Notes: a model not told the origin generated them from the letters alone. A stretch of DNA of 27,554 nt from Acuticoccus sp039189655 (GCA_039189655.1 JBCCYN010000045.1:1-27554), one strand, 5' to 3'; counted from the first letter of the stretch, positions 14,628-23,271 are shown. Made by a program: numbers and translations.

Positions 14628-16535
14628 CTAGTTGTCCCAGAACCAAATTTGGGGAAGCGTCGGCCCAGGCGTCGCGTAGTACCAGGACCGCGGCATCGAT
14701 TCCGGCACGTTCCGAAGGTCGTTCTTCACGATGCCGAAGCGCGGCGTGGCTTTGGACACTGCGAACACTTCGAACTCGTCCGCGGCGATGTCAGCAATCT
14801 CGTGGATGATTGCGAGGCGTTTTGCGGGATCCGCGGTGGCCTTTGCCTGATCGTAAAGGGCCATGCGCGCTTTCACTGATTCGGGGGGTTCTTCGCCCTC
14901 CGTGCCGCCGGAATTATACCAGTGGCTCCACGGAATTCCCCAGCGGCTGTCGTGGTGGACCGGCACGATCTGCTGCGGGATTTCGCCCGGGACGAAAGAG
15001 ACGGCCGCGCCCCAGACGGCAGCATCGTGGTCGTTGCTGTTGGAGGTGCGCTCATAAAAGAACGTGCGCTCCATGGGGTTCACATCCATCTGCACGCCAA
15101 GATCTGCCCACTGGCGCGAGATCATTTCGAGCATGTCCACCTGTTCAGGCGCTAAAGTCGGAATGACGTCGATGGAAAAGCGCAGTGGCTCGCCGTTTGC
15201 CATTTGGCGTGACCCGTCCGAACCGCGCTCCAGACCAAGCCCGTCCAGAAGCGCATTGGCTCTATCGGGGTTATGCTCCAGGAACTGAGTTGCTAGACGC
15301 TCGTGGTAGTTGGGATGGTCTTCAAACGGGCCACCTTGCCAGGGCTGCCCCTGCCCCAGGAGCGCGGTTTCGATGATCTCTTCGCGATTGATCCCATGGG
15401 ATAGGGCGACGCGGAAATCTCGTTCGTTGAACAGCGCTCTCAAATCGGGGTTCTTGGACGCCAGGTTGAGGTTGATGACCATATTGACGCCACCCACGGG
15501 CCGCGCCTCGAAGAACTTATAGTCGCCAGCCTCGCGGTTTTGGGCGAGCACCGGACGGTTGGCGGGCGCATCGATATGGCGAAGGGCAAAATCGATATTA
15601 CCGCCGATGATTTGAAGGACCAGGCTTTCCGCATCCTGCGCGATGGGAGCCACAAGCCGATCGATGTATGGAAGCTGATGGCCTTCGCTATCCACCTGCC
15701 AGAAGTACGGGTTGCGGTCCATCACCACACGCGTTGCGCCGCCGGTGTAGGGTTCCACGACCACCCAAGGGTCGAGAGTTGGTCGATCGGGATTGCCCCA
15801 GCGCGAGGGAATCTCGATGTCGCCGCACTTTTGCTGGAAAAGGTTTTGCCAGTCGGCAGCATTGTTTTCAGAGATTACTGCGGCGATGTCATCCGCGTGG
15901 TCAGGGTGGAACTGGCTGCAATAGTGCTTGGCGTAAAGCACTGGATGCTGGCCGAGCGGTGAGGCGAGCTCGGCAAGGAAGTCGCCATAGGGCGCAGCGA
16001 AGGTGAATTTCACCGTGAGGTCGTCGATCTTCTCAATGGTGAGCGGCTCGCCGCCGGCCATATAGCGTGGCGGCGTCGGCGCGTAGTCTTCGTTGAGCAC
16101 GAGATCGTTGATGTTGAACAAAATATCGTCAGCGGTGAACGGCTCACCGTCGGACCATTTCATTCCGTCATGGAGCGTGAAGGTGAACTCCGTGGCATCG
16201 TCGTTCACGTCATAGGATTTGGCGATGTTGGGGATGAGTTCGGTGTATTGGGGATCCCAGCGCACCAGACCCTGCGGGCTCACCATGCGCAGAATGTGGT
16301 TGTGGTCGGAGCTGCCCCGAAGGCCGAACCGCAGTTCGCCGCCATACTGTCCGACGGAACCTAGATCGAGCACCTCGGGATCGGCCGGCAGCCGCTCGGT
16401 GACGGAAGGCAATTCCCCGGCATTTGCCTTCGCGGCAAGATCGGGTGCTTCCTTGAATTCAGCGTAGGCGATGGCCGGTACAGCGACCATCAGTCCGCCT
16501 ATGACATACGGCGATACGGTTCGAAATCTTCGCAC
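14628..16535 (-). CDS. Periplasmic solute-binding protein, family 5 (oligopeptide/oligosaccharide type)
   Basis: A 635-residue extracytoplasmic substrate-binding protein of the SBP_bac_5 class. The signal peptide spans residues 1 to about 25: MRRF start, hydrophobic core, and cleavage after AIAYA. Characteristic segments include LIPNIAKSYDVNDDATEFTFTLHDGMKWSDGEPFTADDI and FRVALSHGINREEII. GTG 16535 with AGGGAGGT 5 nt upstream is the clear start; the frame upstream has no signal sequence. At 635 residues it is larger than peptide-binding DppA (about 535). Large members often bind oligosaccharides, so with the sugar-acid enzymes downstream a glycoside or acidic oligosaccharide ligand is a reasonable inference, with peptides the alternative. 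Confidence 0.93.
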   Translation of the reverse strand: MRRFRTVSPYVIGGLMVAVPAIAYAEFKEAPDLAAKANAGELPSVTERLPADPEVLDLGSVGQYGGELRFGLRGSSDHNHILRMVSPQGLVRWDPQYTELIPNIAKSYDVNDDATEFTFTLHDGMKWSDGEPFTADDILFNINDLVLNEDYAPTPPRYMAGGEPLTIEKIDDLTVKFTFAAPYGDFLAELASPLGQHPVLYAKHYCSQFHPDHADDIAAVISENNAADWQNLFQQKCGDIEIPSRWGNPDRPTLDPWVVVEPYTGGATRVVMDRNPYFWQVDSEGHQLPYIDRLVAPIAQDAESLVLQIIGGNIDFALRHIDAPANRPVLAQNREAGDYKFFEARPVGGVNMVINLNLASKNPDLRALFNERDFRVALSHGINREEIIETALLGQGQPWQGGPFEDHPNYHERLATQFLEHNPDRANALLDGLGLERGSDGSRQMANGEPLRFSIDVIPTLAPEQVDMLEMISRQWADLGVQMDVNPMERTFFYERTSNSNDHDAAVWGAAVSFVPGEIPQQIVPVHHDSRWGIPWSHWYNSGGTEGEEPPESVKARMALYDQAKATADPAKRLAIIHEIADIAADEFEVFAVSKATPRFGIVKNDLRNVPESMPRSWYYATPGPTLPQIWFWDN

Positions 16536-16613
16536 TTGAGACCTCCCTGGATCCTCCCGCGATCTCGGCGCAGCCGTTATAGAGTCAGCTTGTGCCGTAG
16601 ACCGGATGACAAA

Positions 16614-16643
16614 TCGTAACCATAGGGTGACTAATAGTGTCAA
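16614..16643 (-). promoter_or_regulatory. Likely promoter of the importer operon
   Basis: TTGACA (16643-16638) and TTACGA (16619-16614) on the minus strand, separated by 18 nt, about 80 nt upstream of the binding-protein start. The -35 box overlaps the palindrome at 16640-16656, which would suit repression by the adjacent GntR protein. Confidence 0.5.
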
Positions 16644-16656
16644 CTCAACGAGTTGA
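16640..16656. promoter_or_regulatory. Inverted repeat, candidate GntR operator 1
   Basis: Perfect 7-bp arms TCAACTC (16640-16646) and GAGTTGA (16650-16656) around AAC. It lies between gntR and the binding-protein gene and overlaps the likely -35 box. It shares CAACT...AGTTG with the repeat upstream of gntR. Confidence 0.5.
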
Positions 16657-16720
16657 GACCATTCGTTCCGCGTAGACGCCCGTTCCGTAGCCCCGCGATC
16701 GCCATTGCGATGCCGCGTCG

Positions 16721-17458
16721 TCAGTCACCGTCAAACACCCTTGTCTTGGCGTTTTGAAGGTGGTTGCGCATCGCTTCGCGGGCCTGCTGAGGCGCTTCGT
16801 TTTCAACGGCTTCGAATATACGCTGGTGCTCGCTTTGGACGAGGAGGAGCCGCTCGCGGGGGCGACGCAGCGAAAGGCTTCGCGCCAGCTCCATACCTTT
16901 GACGACACTGGCACTTAGGGTGCGCATTGTCTCGATGTAAAAACGGTTCTGGGTCGCTTCTGCGAGGGCGAGGTGGAATTCGTAGTCAGTGTCTGCGCCC
17001 AGCTCGGAGCCTTCGGTCAGAATATCGAGGGCGCTCAGCGCATTTTTGATGTTTTGCAGGCTCGCCTCGTCCCGTCTGGAGGCCGCGAGCGAGGCAATTT
17101 CCCCTTCAAGACCGATGCGAAACTCAAAGCACCGCTGAACATCTGCCACGCTCGACACCGGCGTTATCCGCAACACGGCGCCGGCGGGTTGGCGCTGCAC
17201 AAAGCTGCCCGAACCGCGCCGAGACACCAGCAGGCCATCTTCGCGCAGCCTTGCGAGCGCCTGACGCACCACTGGTCGGGAGACGCCGAAGCGGGCGGCA
17301 AGCTCCAACTCCGACGGCAGGCGGCTCCTGGCAGGAAAGCTTCCAACGACGATGCCCTCAAGGATTGCATCGTAAACGGTTGCGCTCAGCGTTCCGTTAT
17401 CGCCGCCGCCGCCGCGCCTATGATCGGGGTCGTCTGGGGTTTGTGCCGGATCAACCAT
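16721..17458 (-). CDS. GntR-family transcriptional regulator, FadR/FCD subfamily
   Basis: A 245-residue regulator. The N-terminal winged helix (about 24-88) contains RLPSELELAARFGVSRPVVRQAL and the wing SRRGSGSFV. The C-terminal FCD ligand domain shows the usual metal-binding set: an Asp and His162 (DTDYEFHLAL), His211 (SEHQRIFEA) and His233 (MRNHL). FCD regulators generally sense carboxylic acids such as sugar acids, which suits a locus of acid-sugar dehydratases. It is encoded just upstream of, and in the same direction as, the importer operon, with 185 bp between. The first 20 residues are Gly/Asp-rich and outside the fold. ATG 17458 lacks a good ribosome site. It probably represses the importer operon and itself (inference from the shared palindromes). 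Confidence 0.92.
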   Translation of the reverse strand: MVDPAQTPDDPDHRRGGGGDNGTLSATVYDAILEGIVVGSFPARSRLPSELELAARFGVSRPVVRQALARLREDGLLVSRRGSGSFVQRQPAGAVLRITPVSSVADVQRCFEFRIGLEGEIASLAASRRDEASLQNIKNALSALDILTEGSELGADTDYEFHLALAEATQNRFYIETMRTLSASVVKGMELARSLSLRRPRERLLLVQSEHQRIFEAVENEAPQQAREAMRNHLQNAKTRVFDGD

Positions 17459-17480
17459 GCTTGAACATTAGCGCGACCTT

Positions 17481-17499
17481 ACAACTTTGAACAAGTTGT
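17481..17499. promoter_or_regulatory. Inverted repeat, candidate GntR operator 2
   Basis: Perfect 7-bp arms ACAACTT (17481-17487) and AAGTTGT (17493-17499) around TGAAC, 23 bp upstream of the gntR start. A possible promoter, TTGTTC-N18-TAATGT on the minus strand, has its -35 inside the repeat. The arms resemble those of the repeat at 16640, but the spacer is 2 bp longer. Confidence 0.5.
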
Positions 17500-17723
17500 T
17501 CGCTCATCTTGACCAATCGCGCCCTTGGCGGGGGCGCAATTCTGCGCATTGCCGGCCCCGAGACCTGAGGGCCCACCGCCCGCAAATGGTATGGCGCTTG
17601 AGCGGCGCTGTGCCGCGCGGGGATGCGAAGGCGGTTTGGCATGGCAACCGCGCCCGCCCCGCCCTAAAAGCCAGTGACGCGACCTGAGTTGCCACGCCCA
17701 AGTGAGTTTGGAGAGACAAAGTC

Positions 17724-18452
17724 ATGGCCCCTCCGCCCCGCGCAGGCGGCCGCGTGACGCGCTCGCGTTGCTCGGTCCTGCTCGCCATTGCCGCCTTGGC
17801 GCTGCTGGCGGCGTCGATGCCTGCGCTGGCGCACAATGTGACCGCGGGAGACGCCGGCTACATCCAGGAAATCTGGGGCGTCAAACTTATCCCGTTTGCC
17901 TACCTCGGTGCCAAGCACATGGTGACGGGCTACGACCACATCCTTTTCCTACTGGGTGTTGTTTTCTTTCTGTATCGATCGAAGGACGTCGCTCTTTATG
18001 TGAGTCTCTTCGCCGTTGGCCATTCCGTCACCATGCTTGCCGGCGTCTTCTTCGGCTGGCACGTCAACGCTTACATCATCGACGCTATCATCGGCCTTTC
18101 CGTCGTCTACAAAGCCCTTGACAATCTGGGCGCCTATCAACGCTGGTTCGGTGTCCAGCCCAACACCAAGGCCGCCACCTTCATATTCGGGCTGTTCCAC
18201 GGGCTTGGCCTTGCCACCAAAATTCAAGACTATGACATCGCCGCTGAGGGCCTTTTGCCCAATCTCCTTGCCTTCAATGTGGGCGTTGAGATTGGCCAGA
18301 TCCTGGCGCTCTGTGTGATCTTGATTGCCATGGGGTTCTGGCGTCGCACCGTGGGCTTTTGGCGCGATGCCTACACCGCCAACGTTGTTGTGATGTCGAT
18401 GGGCTTTGTCCTTACCGGAATGCAAATTACCGGCTATTTCGTCGGGAGCTGA
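17724..18452 (+). CDS. HupE/UreJ-family membrane protein
   Basis: A 242-residue polytopic inner-membrane protein of the HupE/UreJ family, whose named members are linked to nickel or other metal uptake for hydrogenase or urease. The predicted signal peptide ends at ALA (34-36), which would leave His37 as the mature N-terminus. Conserved motifs are GYDHILFLLG (69-78), GHSVTM (99-104) and GLFHGLGLA (156-164), with histidines inside membrane segments. ATG 17724 has GGAGAG 8 nt upstream. No hydrogenase or urease gene is in the window, so the transported ion is unknown. Ten nucleotides separate it from the anchored protein downstream, so the two form an operon. Confidence 0.9.
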   Translation: MAPPPRAGGRVTRSRCSVLLAIAALALLAASMPALAHNVTAGDAGYIQEIWGVKLIPFAYLGAKHMVTGYDHILFLLGVVFFLYRSKDVALYVSLFAVGHSVTMLAGVFFGWHVNAYIIDAIIGLSVVYKALDNLGAYQRWFGVQPNTKAATFIFGLFHGLGLATKIQDYDIAAEGLLPNLLAFNVGVEIGQILALCVILIAMGFWRRTVGFWRDAYTANVVVMSMGFVLTGMQITGYFVGS

Positions 18453-18462
18453 GAGAACTATC

Positions 18463-19086
18463 ATGTATAACGCGCAAAAGCCCTCCCCCGATGACCTGCC
18501 GAGCTCCGCGCAACTCTTGCGATCCACAGCCATCGCACTTTTGGCCGCAGTGGTAATATTGGTGACGGTCGTGCTGCCGGCTGAGTATGGCGTCGACCCT
18601 ACCCGCATTGGCCAGCTGCTGGGCCTGACGGAAATGGGTGAGATCAAGAGCCAACTGGCCGACGAAGCCGAACAGGATCACCACGGCGATGATGGGGCGG
18701 CAGGAGACTCAAGCTTTCTCGATAGGGTCTTTGGCGCCTTTGTGACCTCAGCCCACGCGCAGGATGCCGAGCCGTGGCGAGATGAGGTTTCCTTCACCCT
18801 GGCGCCCGGCGAGGGGATCGAATGGAAGCTCGCCATGGCCAAAGGCGACACGGCCGCTTACGAGTGGGCAGCCGAGGGCGGCCGGGTGAATTTCGATCTC
18901 CACGGTCATGGCGGCGGCCAGCGGGCGGACTACGAAAAGGGCCGCGGCCGCGCGGACGGGGCAGGCGAACTCACCGCCCCCTTCGCCGGCGACCATGGCT
19001 GGTTCTTCCGTAACCGCGACCGCCAGGACGTAACGGTGATCCTCAAGGTCCGCGGCGAGTACGAAGAATTCAAGCGCACCGATTGA
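18463..19086 (+). CDS. Membrane-anchored periplasmic protein, partner of HupE/UreJ-like protein
   Basis: A 207-residue protein with one transmembrane segment (about 22-39) after a short cytoplasmic N-terminus, then a mostly periplasmic part. A His/Asp-rich patch (EQDHHGDD, 70-77) and the later motifs LHGHGGG (147-152) and GDHGWFFRNRD suggest metal binding. I recognise the LPSSAQLLRSTAIA N-terminus as that of proteins usually named transmembrane anchor protein and found next to HupE/UreJ genes; the function is not established. ATG 18463 with GAGAGA 6 nt upstream. The C-terminal domain appears beta-rich. A role as metal donor or accessory to the membrane protein is inferred from pairing and histidine content. 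Confidence 0.85.
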   Translation: MYNAQKPSPDDLPSSAQLLRSTAIALLAAVVILVTVVLPAEYGVDPTRIGQLLGLTEMGEIKSQLADEAEQDHHGDDGAAGDSSFLDRVFGAFVTSAHAQDAEPWRDEVSFTLAPGEGIEWKLAMAKGDTAAYEWAAEGGRVNFDLHGHGGGQRADYEKGRGRADGAGELTAPFAGDHGWFFRNRDRQDVTVILKVRGEYEEFKRTD

Positions 19087-19120
19087 GGGAGTTGCGTCGG
19101 GGCGCTAATCCGCCGCTTGA

Positions 19121-19132
19121 GGGGGGGGGGGG
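19121..19132 (+). repeat. Homopolymeric tract of 12 G
   Basis: Twelve consecutive G after TTGA, in the 162-bp gap between the anchored-protein gene and the dehydrogenase gene. Such tracts slip during replication and sequencing. It lies upstream of the preferred dehydrogenase start (19249), so length changes would alter promoter or leader spacing, not the protein. Confidence 0.95.
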
Positions 19133-19248
19133 CAGACCCGAGACCTTGCCGCACCGCGCCGATGGTCGCTACCGATCGCCAAGCTTCGGGCCAAGCTGTA
19201 GGAAATCGAGTAGGGATGACATCCCAAACTCGTTCGGAAAGACGCTTG

Positions 19249-20232
19249 ATGCTCTGCTTGCTCGTGCAGCCCATCCACCCGGAGGGGATTAAACACCTCG
19301 AAGGCGTTGGCCTAACGGTCCGTCTGGCAAGCGAGCCAACCATGGATTGCGTTGCCCGGGAAGTGGGGGAGGCCTCCGCGGCGATCACCCGTAATGCGGG
19401 CTTTGACCGCCAGGCTATGGGGGCTGCGAAGTTGCTCAAGGTTCTGGGGAACCACGGCATTGGCCTAGACCCCGTGGATACGGTTTTTGCGCGGGAGATT
19501 GGACTTCCCATCGTCTACACCCCCCACGCCAACGTCCAGTCGGTTGCCGAGCAGGTAATTGCTCAGATGCTGACCCTTGCAAAACGCGTTCGGGAGGCAG
19601 ATCACGCGGTTCGGGATGGACGCTTCGACTATCGCTATACCGGTGATTTCGTTGAAATCTATGGTAAAACCATGCTCATCGTTGGGTTTGGCGCCATCGG
19701 GCGGCGCACCGCGGAACTTGCCGCCGCCGGTTTCGCGATGCGTGTGATCGTCCATAGCCCGAGCGCCGACAGGCACGACGTGGAAAGGGCAGGTTTCATC
19801 TTCGAAAGCAGCCTCGATGACGCTTTGAAACAAGCCGATGTCGTGTCGCTTCATCAGCGTCTGACGCCGGCAACGCGAAAGCTTTTTGACGCGGCCCGCA
19901 TGGACGCCATGAAACCGGGGGCGATGTTGCTGAACACGGCCCGTGGCGGCATCGTTGATGACGATGCGCTGATACGCGCCGTCTCCGGCGGCCACCTGCG
20001 CGGTGCGGCCATGGACGTTTTTGACACCGAACCGCTGGGCGCTGATCATCCCTTGGCCCAAACGCCTGGGATCTTGCTTAGCCCCCACATCGGCGGCGCC
20101 ACCGAGGAAGCGCTGGTCCGCACAGCCTTGGCGACGGCGACGCAGGTGGTGGATGTTTTGGAGGGGCGCAAACCGGCTCATCTGGTGGATGAAAGTAATT
20201 GGGAGCAACGCAGGCACGCGGTTGGCCGATGA
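19249..20232 (+). CDS. D-2-hydroxyacid dehydrogenase
   Basis: A 327-residue NAD(P)-dependent D-isomer 2-hydroxyacid dehydrogenase, interconverting 2-keto and D-2-hydroxy acids. The Rossmann motif is VGFGAIGRR (145-153). Catalytic residues fit the family: Arg232 (NTARGG), Glu261 (FDTEPL) and His280 (SPHIGGAT). ATG 19249 is chosen because GGAAAG lies 7 nt upstream and the fold starts there; in-frame starts at 19216 and 19117 add sequence without homology. The family includes phosphoglycerate, glyoxylate/hydroxypyruvate and other dehydrogenases, and I cannot choose among them. It precedes the M20 hydrolase by 49 nt and may be co-transcribed with it and the FAD oxidoreductase. Confidence 0.9.
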   Translation: MLCLLVQPIHPEGIKHLEGVGLTVRLASEPTMDCVAREVGEASAAITRNAGFDRQAMGAAKLLKVLGNHGIGLDPVDTVFAREIGLPIVYTPHANVQSVAEQVIAQMLTLAKRVREADHAVRDGRFDYRYTGDFVEIYGKTMLIVGFGAIGRRTAELAAAGFAMRVIVHSPSADRHDVERAGFIFESSLDDALKQADVVSLHQRLTPATRKLFDAARMDAMKPGAMLLNTARGGIVDDDALIRAVSGGHLRGAAMDVFDTEPLGADHPLAQTPGILLSPHIGGATEEALVRTALATATQVVDVLEGRKPAHLVDESNWEQRRHAVGR

Positions 20233-20281
20233 GGATGCGGATGGCTTTTGGCGATAGGTCCGGGTTCGCGCCCGCGGGGCG

Positions 20282-21598
20282 ATGATGGGCCCCACGGGAA
20301 TCATCCGCCCCAACGATACCCTGGCTGCGGGCCGGACGCTCGGCCGAGAGTTTTTCAACACCCTTGAAAAGCTCTCGGCGACGCCACCCGGTGTCACGCG
20401 CGTCGCCTACGGCGCCGGCGAGGTTGCCGCTTTCAAACTTGCCGCAGAGATGGCCAAAACCTTTCGCGCAGAGCAGCGTTTCGACGCCGCCGGCAATCAG
20501 TATTTAATCCTCCCGGGACAAGATCGGAGCCGGACCTTGCTTGTGGGATCCCACCTCGACAGCGTGCCCCACGGTGGAAACTTCGACGGTGCCGCGGGCG
20601 TCGCCCTCGGCCTTGCGCTCCAGGCCAGTCTTGCCGCCACCAACAAGGCACCCTTGTTCGACCTCGCCACGGTGTGCCTGCGTGCGGAGGAGAGTTGTTG
20701 GTTTGCCCACAGCTATGTGGGTTCGCGCAGCGCTTTGGGTCGCCTCGATCCGGAGGCGCTTGAAGTCAAACGCAGCGATAGCGGCAAAAGCCTCGGCGAA
20801 CACATGGCTGCCCTTGGATTTGATCCGCAACGCGTGCGCGAGGGCGGGCGGCTTCTGGAGCCGGAAGAAATCGTCGCCTACATCGAGCCGCACATCGAGC
20901 AGGGGCCGGCACTGGTGGCGGCGGGGGTTCCACTTGGCCTGGTGACCGGGATCCGAGGATCGTTTCGCTTCCGCCATATCGAAGTTTTGGGGGAATATGC
21001 CCACTCCGGCGCCACGCCCCGCGCCCTACGGAAAGACGCCGGTCTCGCTGCTGCCCGCTTTGTGGTCGCCCTCCATGAAATGTGGGACGATTTTGCTGCC
21101 GCGCGGGAAGACTTGACCGTCACCTTTGGGGAGATCGAGACAGACCGGGAAGCCCACGGTTTTTCGAAAGTTCCGGGCAAGGTGCATCTTTGTCTTGACG
21201 TGCGCAGCCAATCAAAGGGCACGCTGGAACGAGCGCAAAAGCAGGTGCAAGAGATTGCGTTGCGTATCGAAGCTGAGACGCAATGCACGGTGTTGCTGGG
21301 GGAGCGCTCCGGCAGCGCGCCCGCGCCGCTTTCCGAGCCGCTCCAGGAGGTGATGTTGGATGCGGCCCAGCATGTGGGTCTGACAACCATCCATCTGCCC
21401 AGTGGTGCCGGCCACGACGCCGCCACCTACGCCCAAGCTGGCATTCCTGCCGCGATGCTTTTCATTCGCAATGAGAACGGATCGCACAACCCCCACGAAG
21501 CCATGGATATGGCTGACTTCGATGCTGCCCTTGCGCTGCTCGATGCCGCCATCTGCGACCCGAGGATTGCAGAACTCCCGAGGCCGCCACCATTGTGA
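20282..21598 (+). CDS. M20-family amidohydrolase (allantoate / N-carbamoyl-L-amino acid hydrolase type)
   Basis: A 438-residue metal-dependent hydrolase. Metal ligands are His91 (GSHLDSVPHGG), Asp102 (NFDGAAG), Glu137 with the catalytic base Glu136 (RAEES), His204 (IEPHIEQGP) and His405 (SHNPHEAM). IEPHIEQGP, the ATP-RALR... segment and SGAGHDA mark the AllC/HyuC group, which cleaves ureido or amide bonds of allantoate, N-carbamoyl amino acids or related acids. The usual EEGSRF box reads EESCWF, so the Arg often found there is Trp, hinting at an altered substrate. Start ATG 20282 or 20285; the ribosome site is weak. With the FAD oxidoreductase and the amidase downstream it suggests nitrogenous-compound breakdown. 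Confidence 0.9.
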   Translation: MMGPTGIIRPNDTLAAGRTLGREFFNTLEKLSATPPGVTRVAYGAGEVAAFKLAAEMAKTFRAEQRFDAAGNQYLILPGQDRSRTLLVGSHLDSVPHGGNFDGAAGVALGLALQASLAATNKAPLFDLATVCLRAEESCWFAHSYVGSRSALGRLDPEALEVKRSDSGKSLGEHMAALGFDPQRVREGGRLLEPEEIVAYIEPHIEQGPALVAAGVPLGLVTGIRGSFRFRHIEVLGEYAHSGATPRALRKDAGLAAARFVVALHEMWDDFAAAREDLTVTFGEIETDREAHGFSKVPGKVHLCLDVRSQSKGTLERAQKQVQEIALRIEAETQCTVLLGERSGSAPAPLSEPLQEVMLDAAQHVGLTTIHLPSGAGHDAATYAQAGIPAAMLFIRNENGSHNPHEAMDMADFDAALALLDAAICDPRIAELPRPPPL

Positions 21599-21797
21599 AC
21601 TCGCCATCCATTGGCGATGCTCCGATGACGTCTGCGTTTGTGCATCGTGGATGCCAAGCGCGTGCGTCGATCAAGAGTGCCGTTTTGCTCCTTTGCTGAC
21701 CCTCAATGCAGCATTGAAAAATTGCCTGCACCGGACGAGAAAATTCCGCGCTATTGCAGTACCCATAGGGGAACCTTGATGCTGGAGCGCGCAACAA

Positions 21798-23111
21798 ATG
21801 CAGGCAGAGCCCGACACGGTGCGAACGGAACACGGCCACCAGCCGCTCCCGGAGGAGGTGGACGTCGTGGTAATCGGCGGCGGCGTCGTCGGCGTTACAA
21901 CGGCCATTTTCCTCAGTAGGGCAGGGCAGCGCGTCGCCGTTCTGGAGAAGGGGCGTATCGCGGGAGAGCAATCCTCTCGAAATTGGGGCTGGATCCGCAA
22001 GCAGGGACGGGACAAGCGCGAACTTCCAGTGATGCTTGAAAGCGTTCGCCAATGGGAGCGCCTCGGTAAGGAAGTCGGTGAAAATATCGGCCTGGGGCGT
22101 CGCAGTACGACGTACCTCGCCCTTAACGAAAAGGAGCTTGCCGCGCGCTTAGACTGGCTCGATAGCGTGCGCGAATTCCAGCTCGACACAAAGCTTCTGT
22201 CCAGCGCAGAAACAGACGAGCTGCTTGGCCGAAACGATAGAGCGTTCGCCGGCGCGCTCCACACACCATCGGACATGACCGCGGAGCCGCGCCTTGCGGT
22301 TCCGGCCCTTGCGCGCCTTGCAGCGTCGGAGGGGGTTTTCGTGTTGGAAAGCTGTGCCGTGCGAACCGTGGAGCGGCACGGCGGGCGGGTTGGGAGCGTC
22401 ATCACCGAGCGTGGGGAAGTGACCTGCCAGTCGGTAGTGCTTGCGGGTGGCGCGTGGTCCCGAACATTCTTGGAGAACTTGGGTGTCTTCATCCCGCAGC
22501 TCGCGGTGCGATCGACGGCACTGAGAACCACCCCCGCACCGCTCATTCATCCGGGCGGTCTTGGAGCGACCGGTGCATCCGTGCGCCGCCGGGATGACGG
22601 CGGGTACACCATCGGCCGGACCAATGCCGCGCATTTTGAGGTAGTGCCGGCCGCCATTCGCCATTTCGCACGCTTCTTGCCGGTCATGGCGTCTCGCCTC
22701 CCCACCACCAAGGTCCGTTTTGGGCCGTCGTTTTTCGGTCCGCTTGGCCGCCATCGATGGAAAGGGGACGAAAAAACACCGTTTGAGGCGGTGCGTGTCT
22801 TCGATCCATCGCCAGACCAAAAACTTGCCGCCGATACCTTTGCAACGGCGAAGCGGCACCATCCTGGTCTTGGCGAGGCAAAGATCCTTGAGGCGTGGGC
22901 TGGCATGATCGATGTGACGCCCGATGAAGTCCCCATCGTGGACGAACTGGGCATTCCCGGGCTTTATGTGGCCACGGGGCTTTCTGGCCACGGCTTTGGG
23001 ATAGGCCCCGGGATCGGGCGTCTGACGGCGGATTTGGTGCTCAACCGCGGGCCTGTGGTTGATCCGACCCCATTTCGCGCTGCGCGCTTCGGAATTCAAT
23101 CAGCCGCATGA
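21798..23111 (+). CDS. FAD-dependent oxidoreductase, DAO family
   Basis: A 437-residue flavoprotein of the D-amino-acid oxidase/glycine oxidase/DadA superfamily. The dinucleotide motif VVVIGGGVVGVTTA (23-36) binds FAD, with Glu50 (VLEKG) at the end of the second strand. The C-terminal GLYVATGLSGHGFGIGPGIGRL contacts the flavin, as in this family. Likely substrates are amines or amino acids. ATG 21798 with GGAG 11 nt upstream; the first 20 residues are an extra leader before the fold. About 200 bp separate it from the M20 gene. Whether it is an oxidase or a membrane-coupled dehydrogenase cannot be seen from sequence. Confidence 0.9.
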   Translation: MQAEPDTVRTEHGHQPLPEEVDVVVIGGGVVGVTTAIFLSRAGQRVAVLEKGRIAGEQSSRNWGWIRKQGRDKRELPVMLESVRQWERLGKEVGENIGLGRRSTTYLALNEKELAARLDWLDSVREFQLDTKLLSSAETDELLGRNDRAFAGALHTPSDMTAEPRLAVPALARLAASEGVFVLESCAVRTVERHGGRVGSVITERGEVTCQSVVLAGGAWSRTFLENLGVFIPQLAVRSTALRTTPAPLIHPGGLGATGASVRRRDDGGYTIGRTNAAHFEVVPAAIRHFARFLPVMASRLPTTKVRFGPSFFGPLGRHRWKGDEKTPFEAVRVFDPSPDQKLAADTFATAKRHHPGLGEAKILEAWAGMIDVTPDEVPIVDELGIPGLYVATGLSGHGFGIGPGIGRLTADLVLNRGPVVDPTPFRAARFGIQSAA

Positions 23112-23271
23112 AGAACACGTTTGCGTTTGGACTGCCAGCGATCGTATCCGGTTAGGGCGATCGGATTGGCTCAGCGTTCTTCTTCGATCCGGAGAAACCT
23201 AGGATAGCCGACCTTCATGGCCCCATTTGCGGGCGTTTATGAATTCGCCCAAACCTTTGTAGTCGAGAGCC

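Noticed and set aside
22149..23099. 316-residue minus-strand frame opposite the FAD oxidoreductase
   Set aside because: No recognisable domain; the plus-strand gene has clear FAD motifs.
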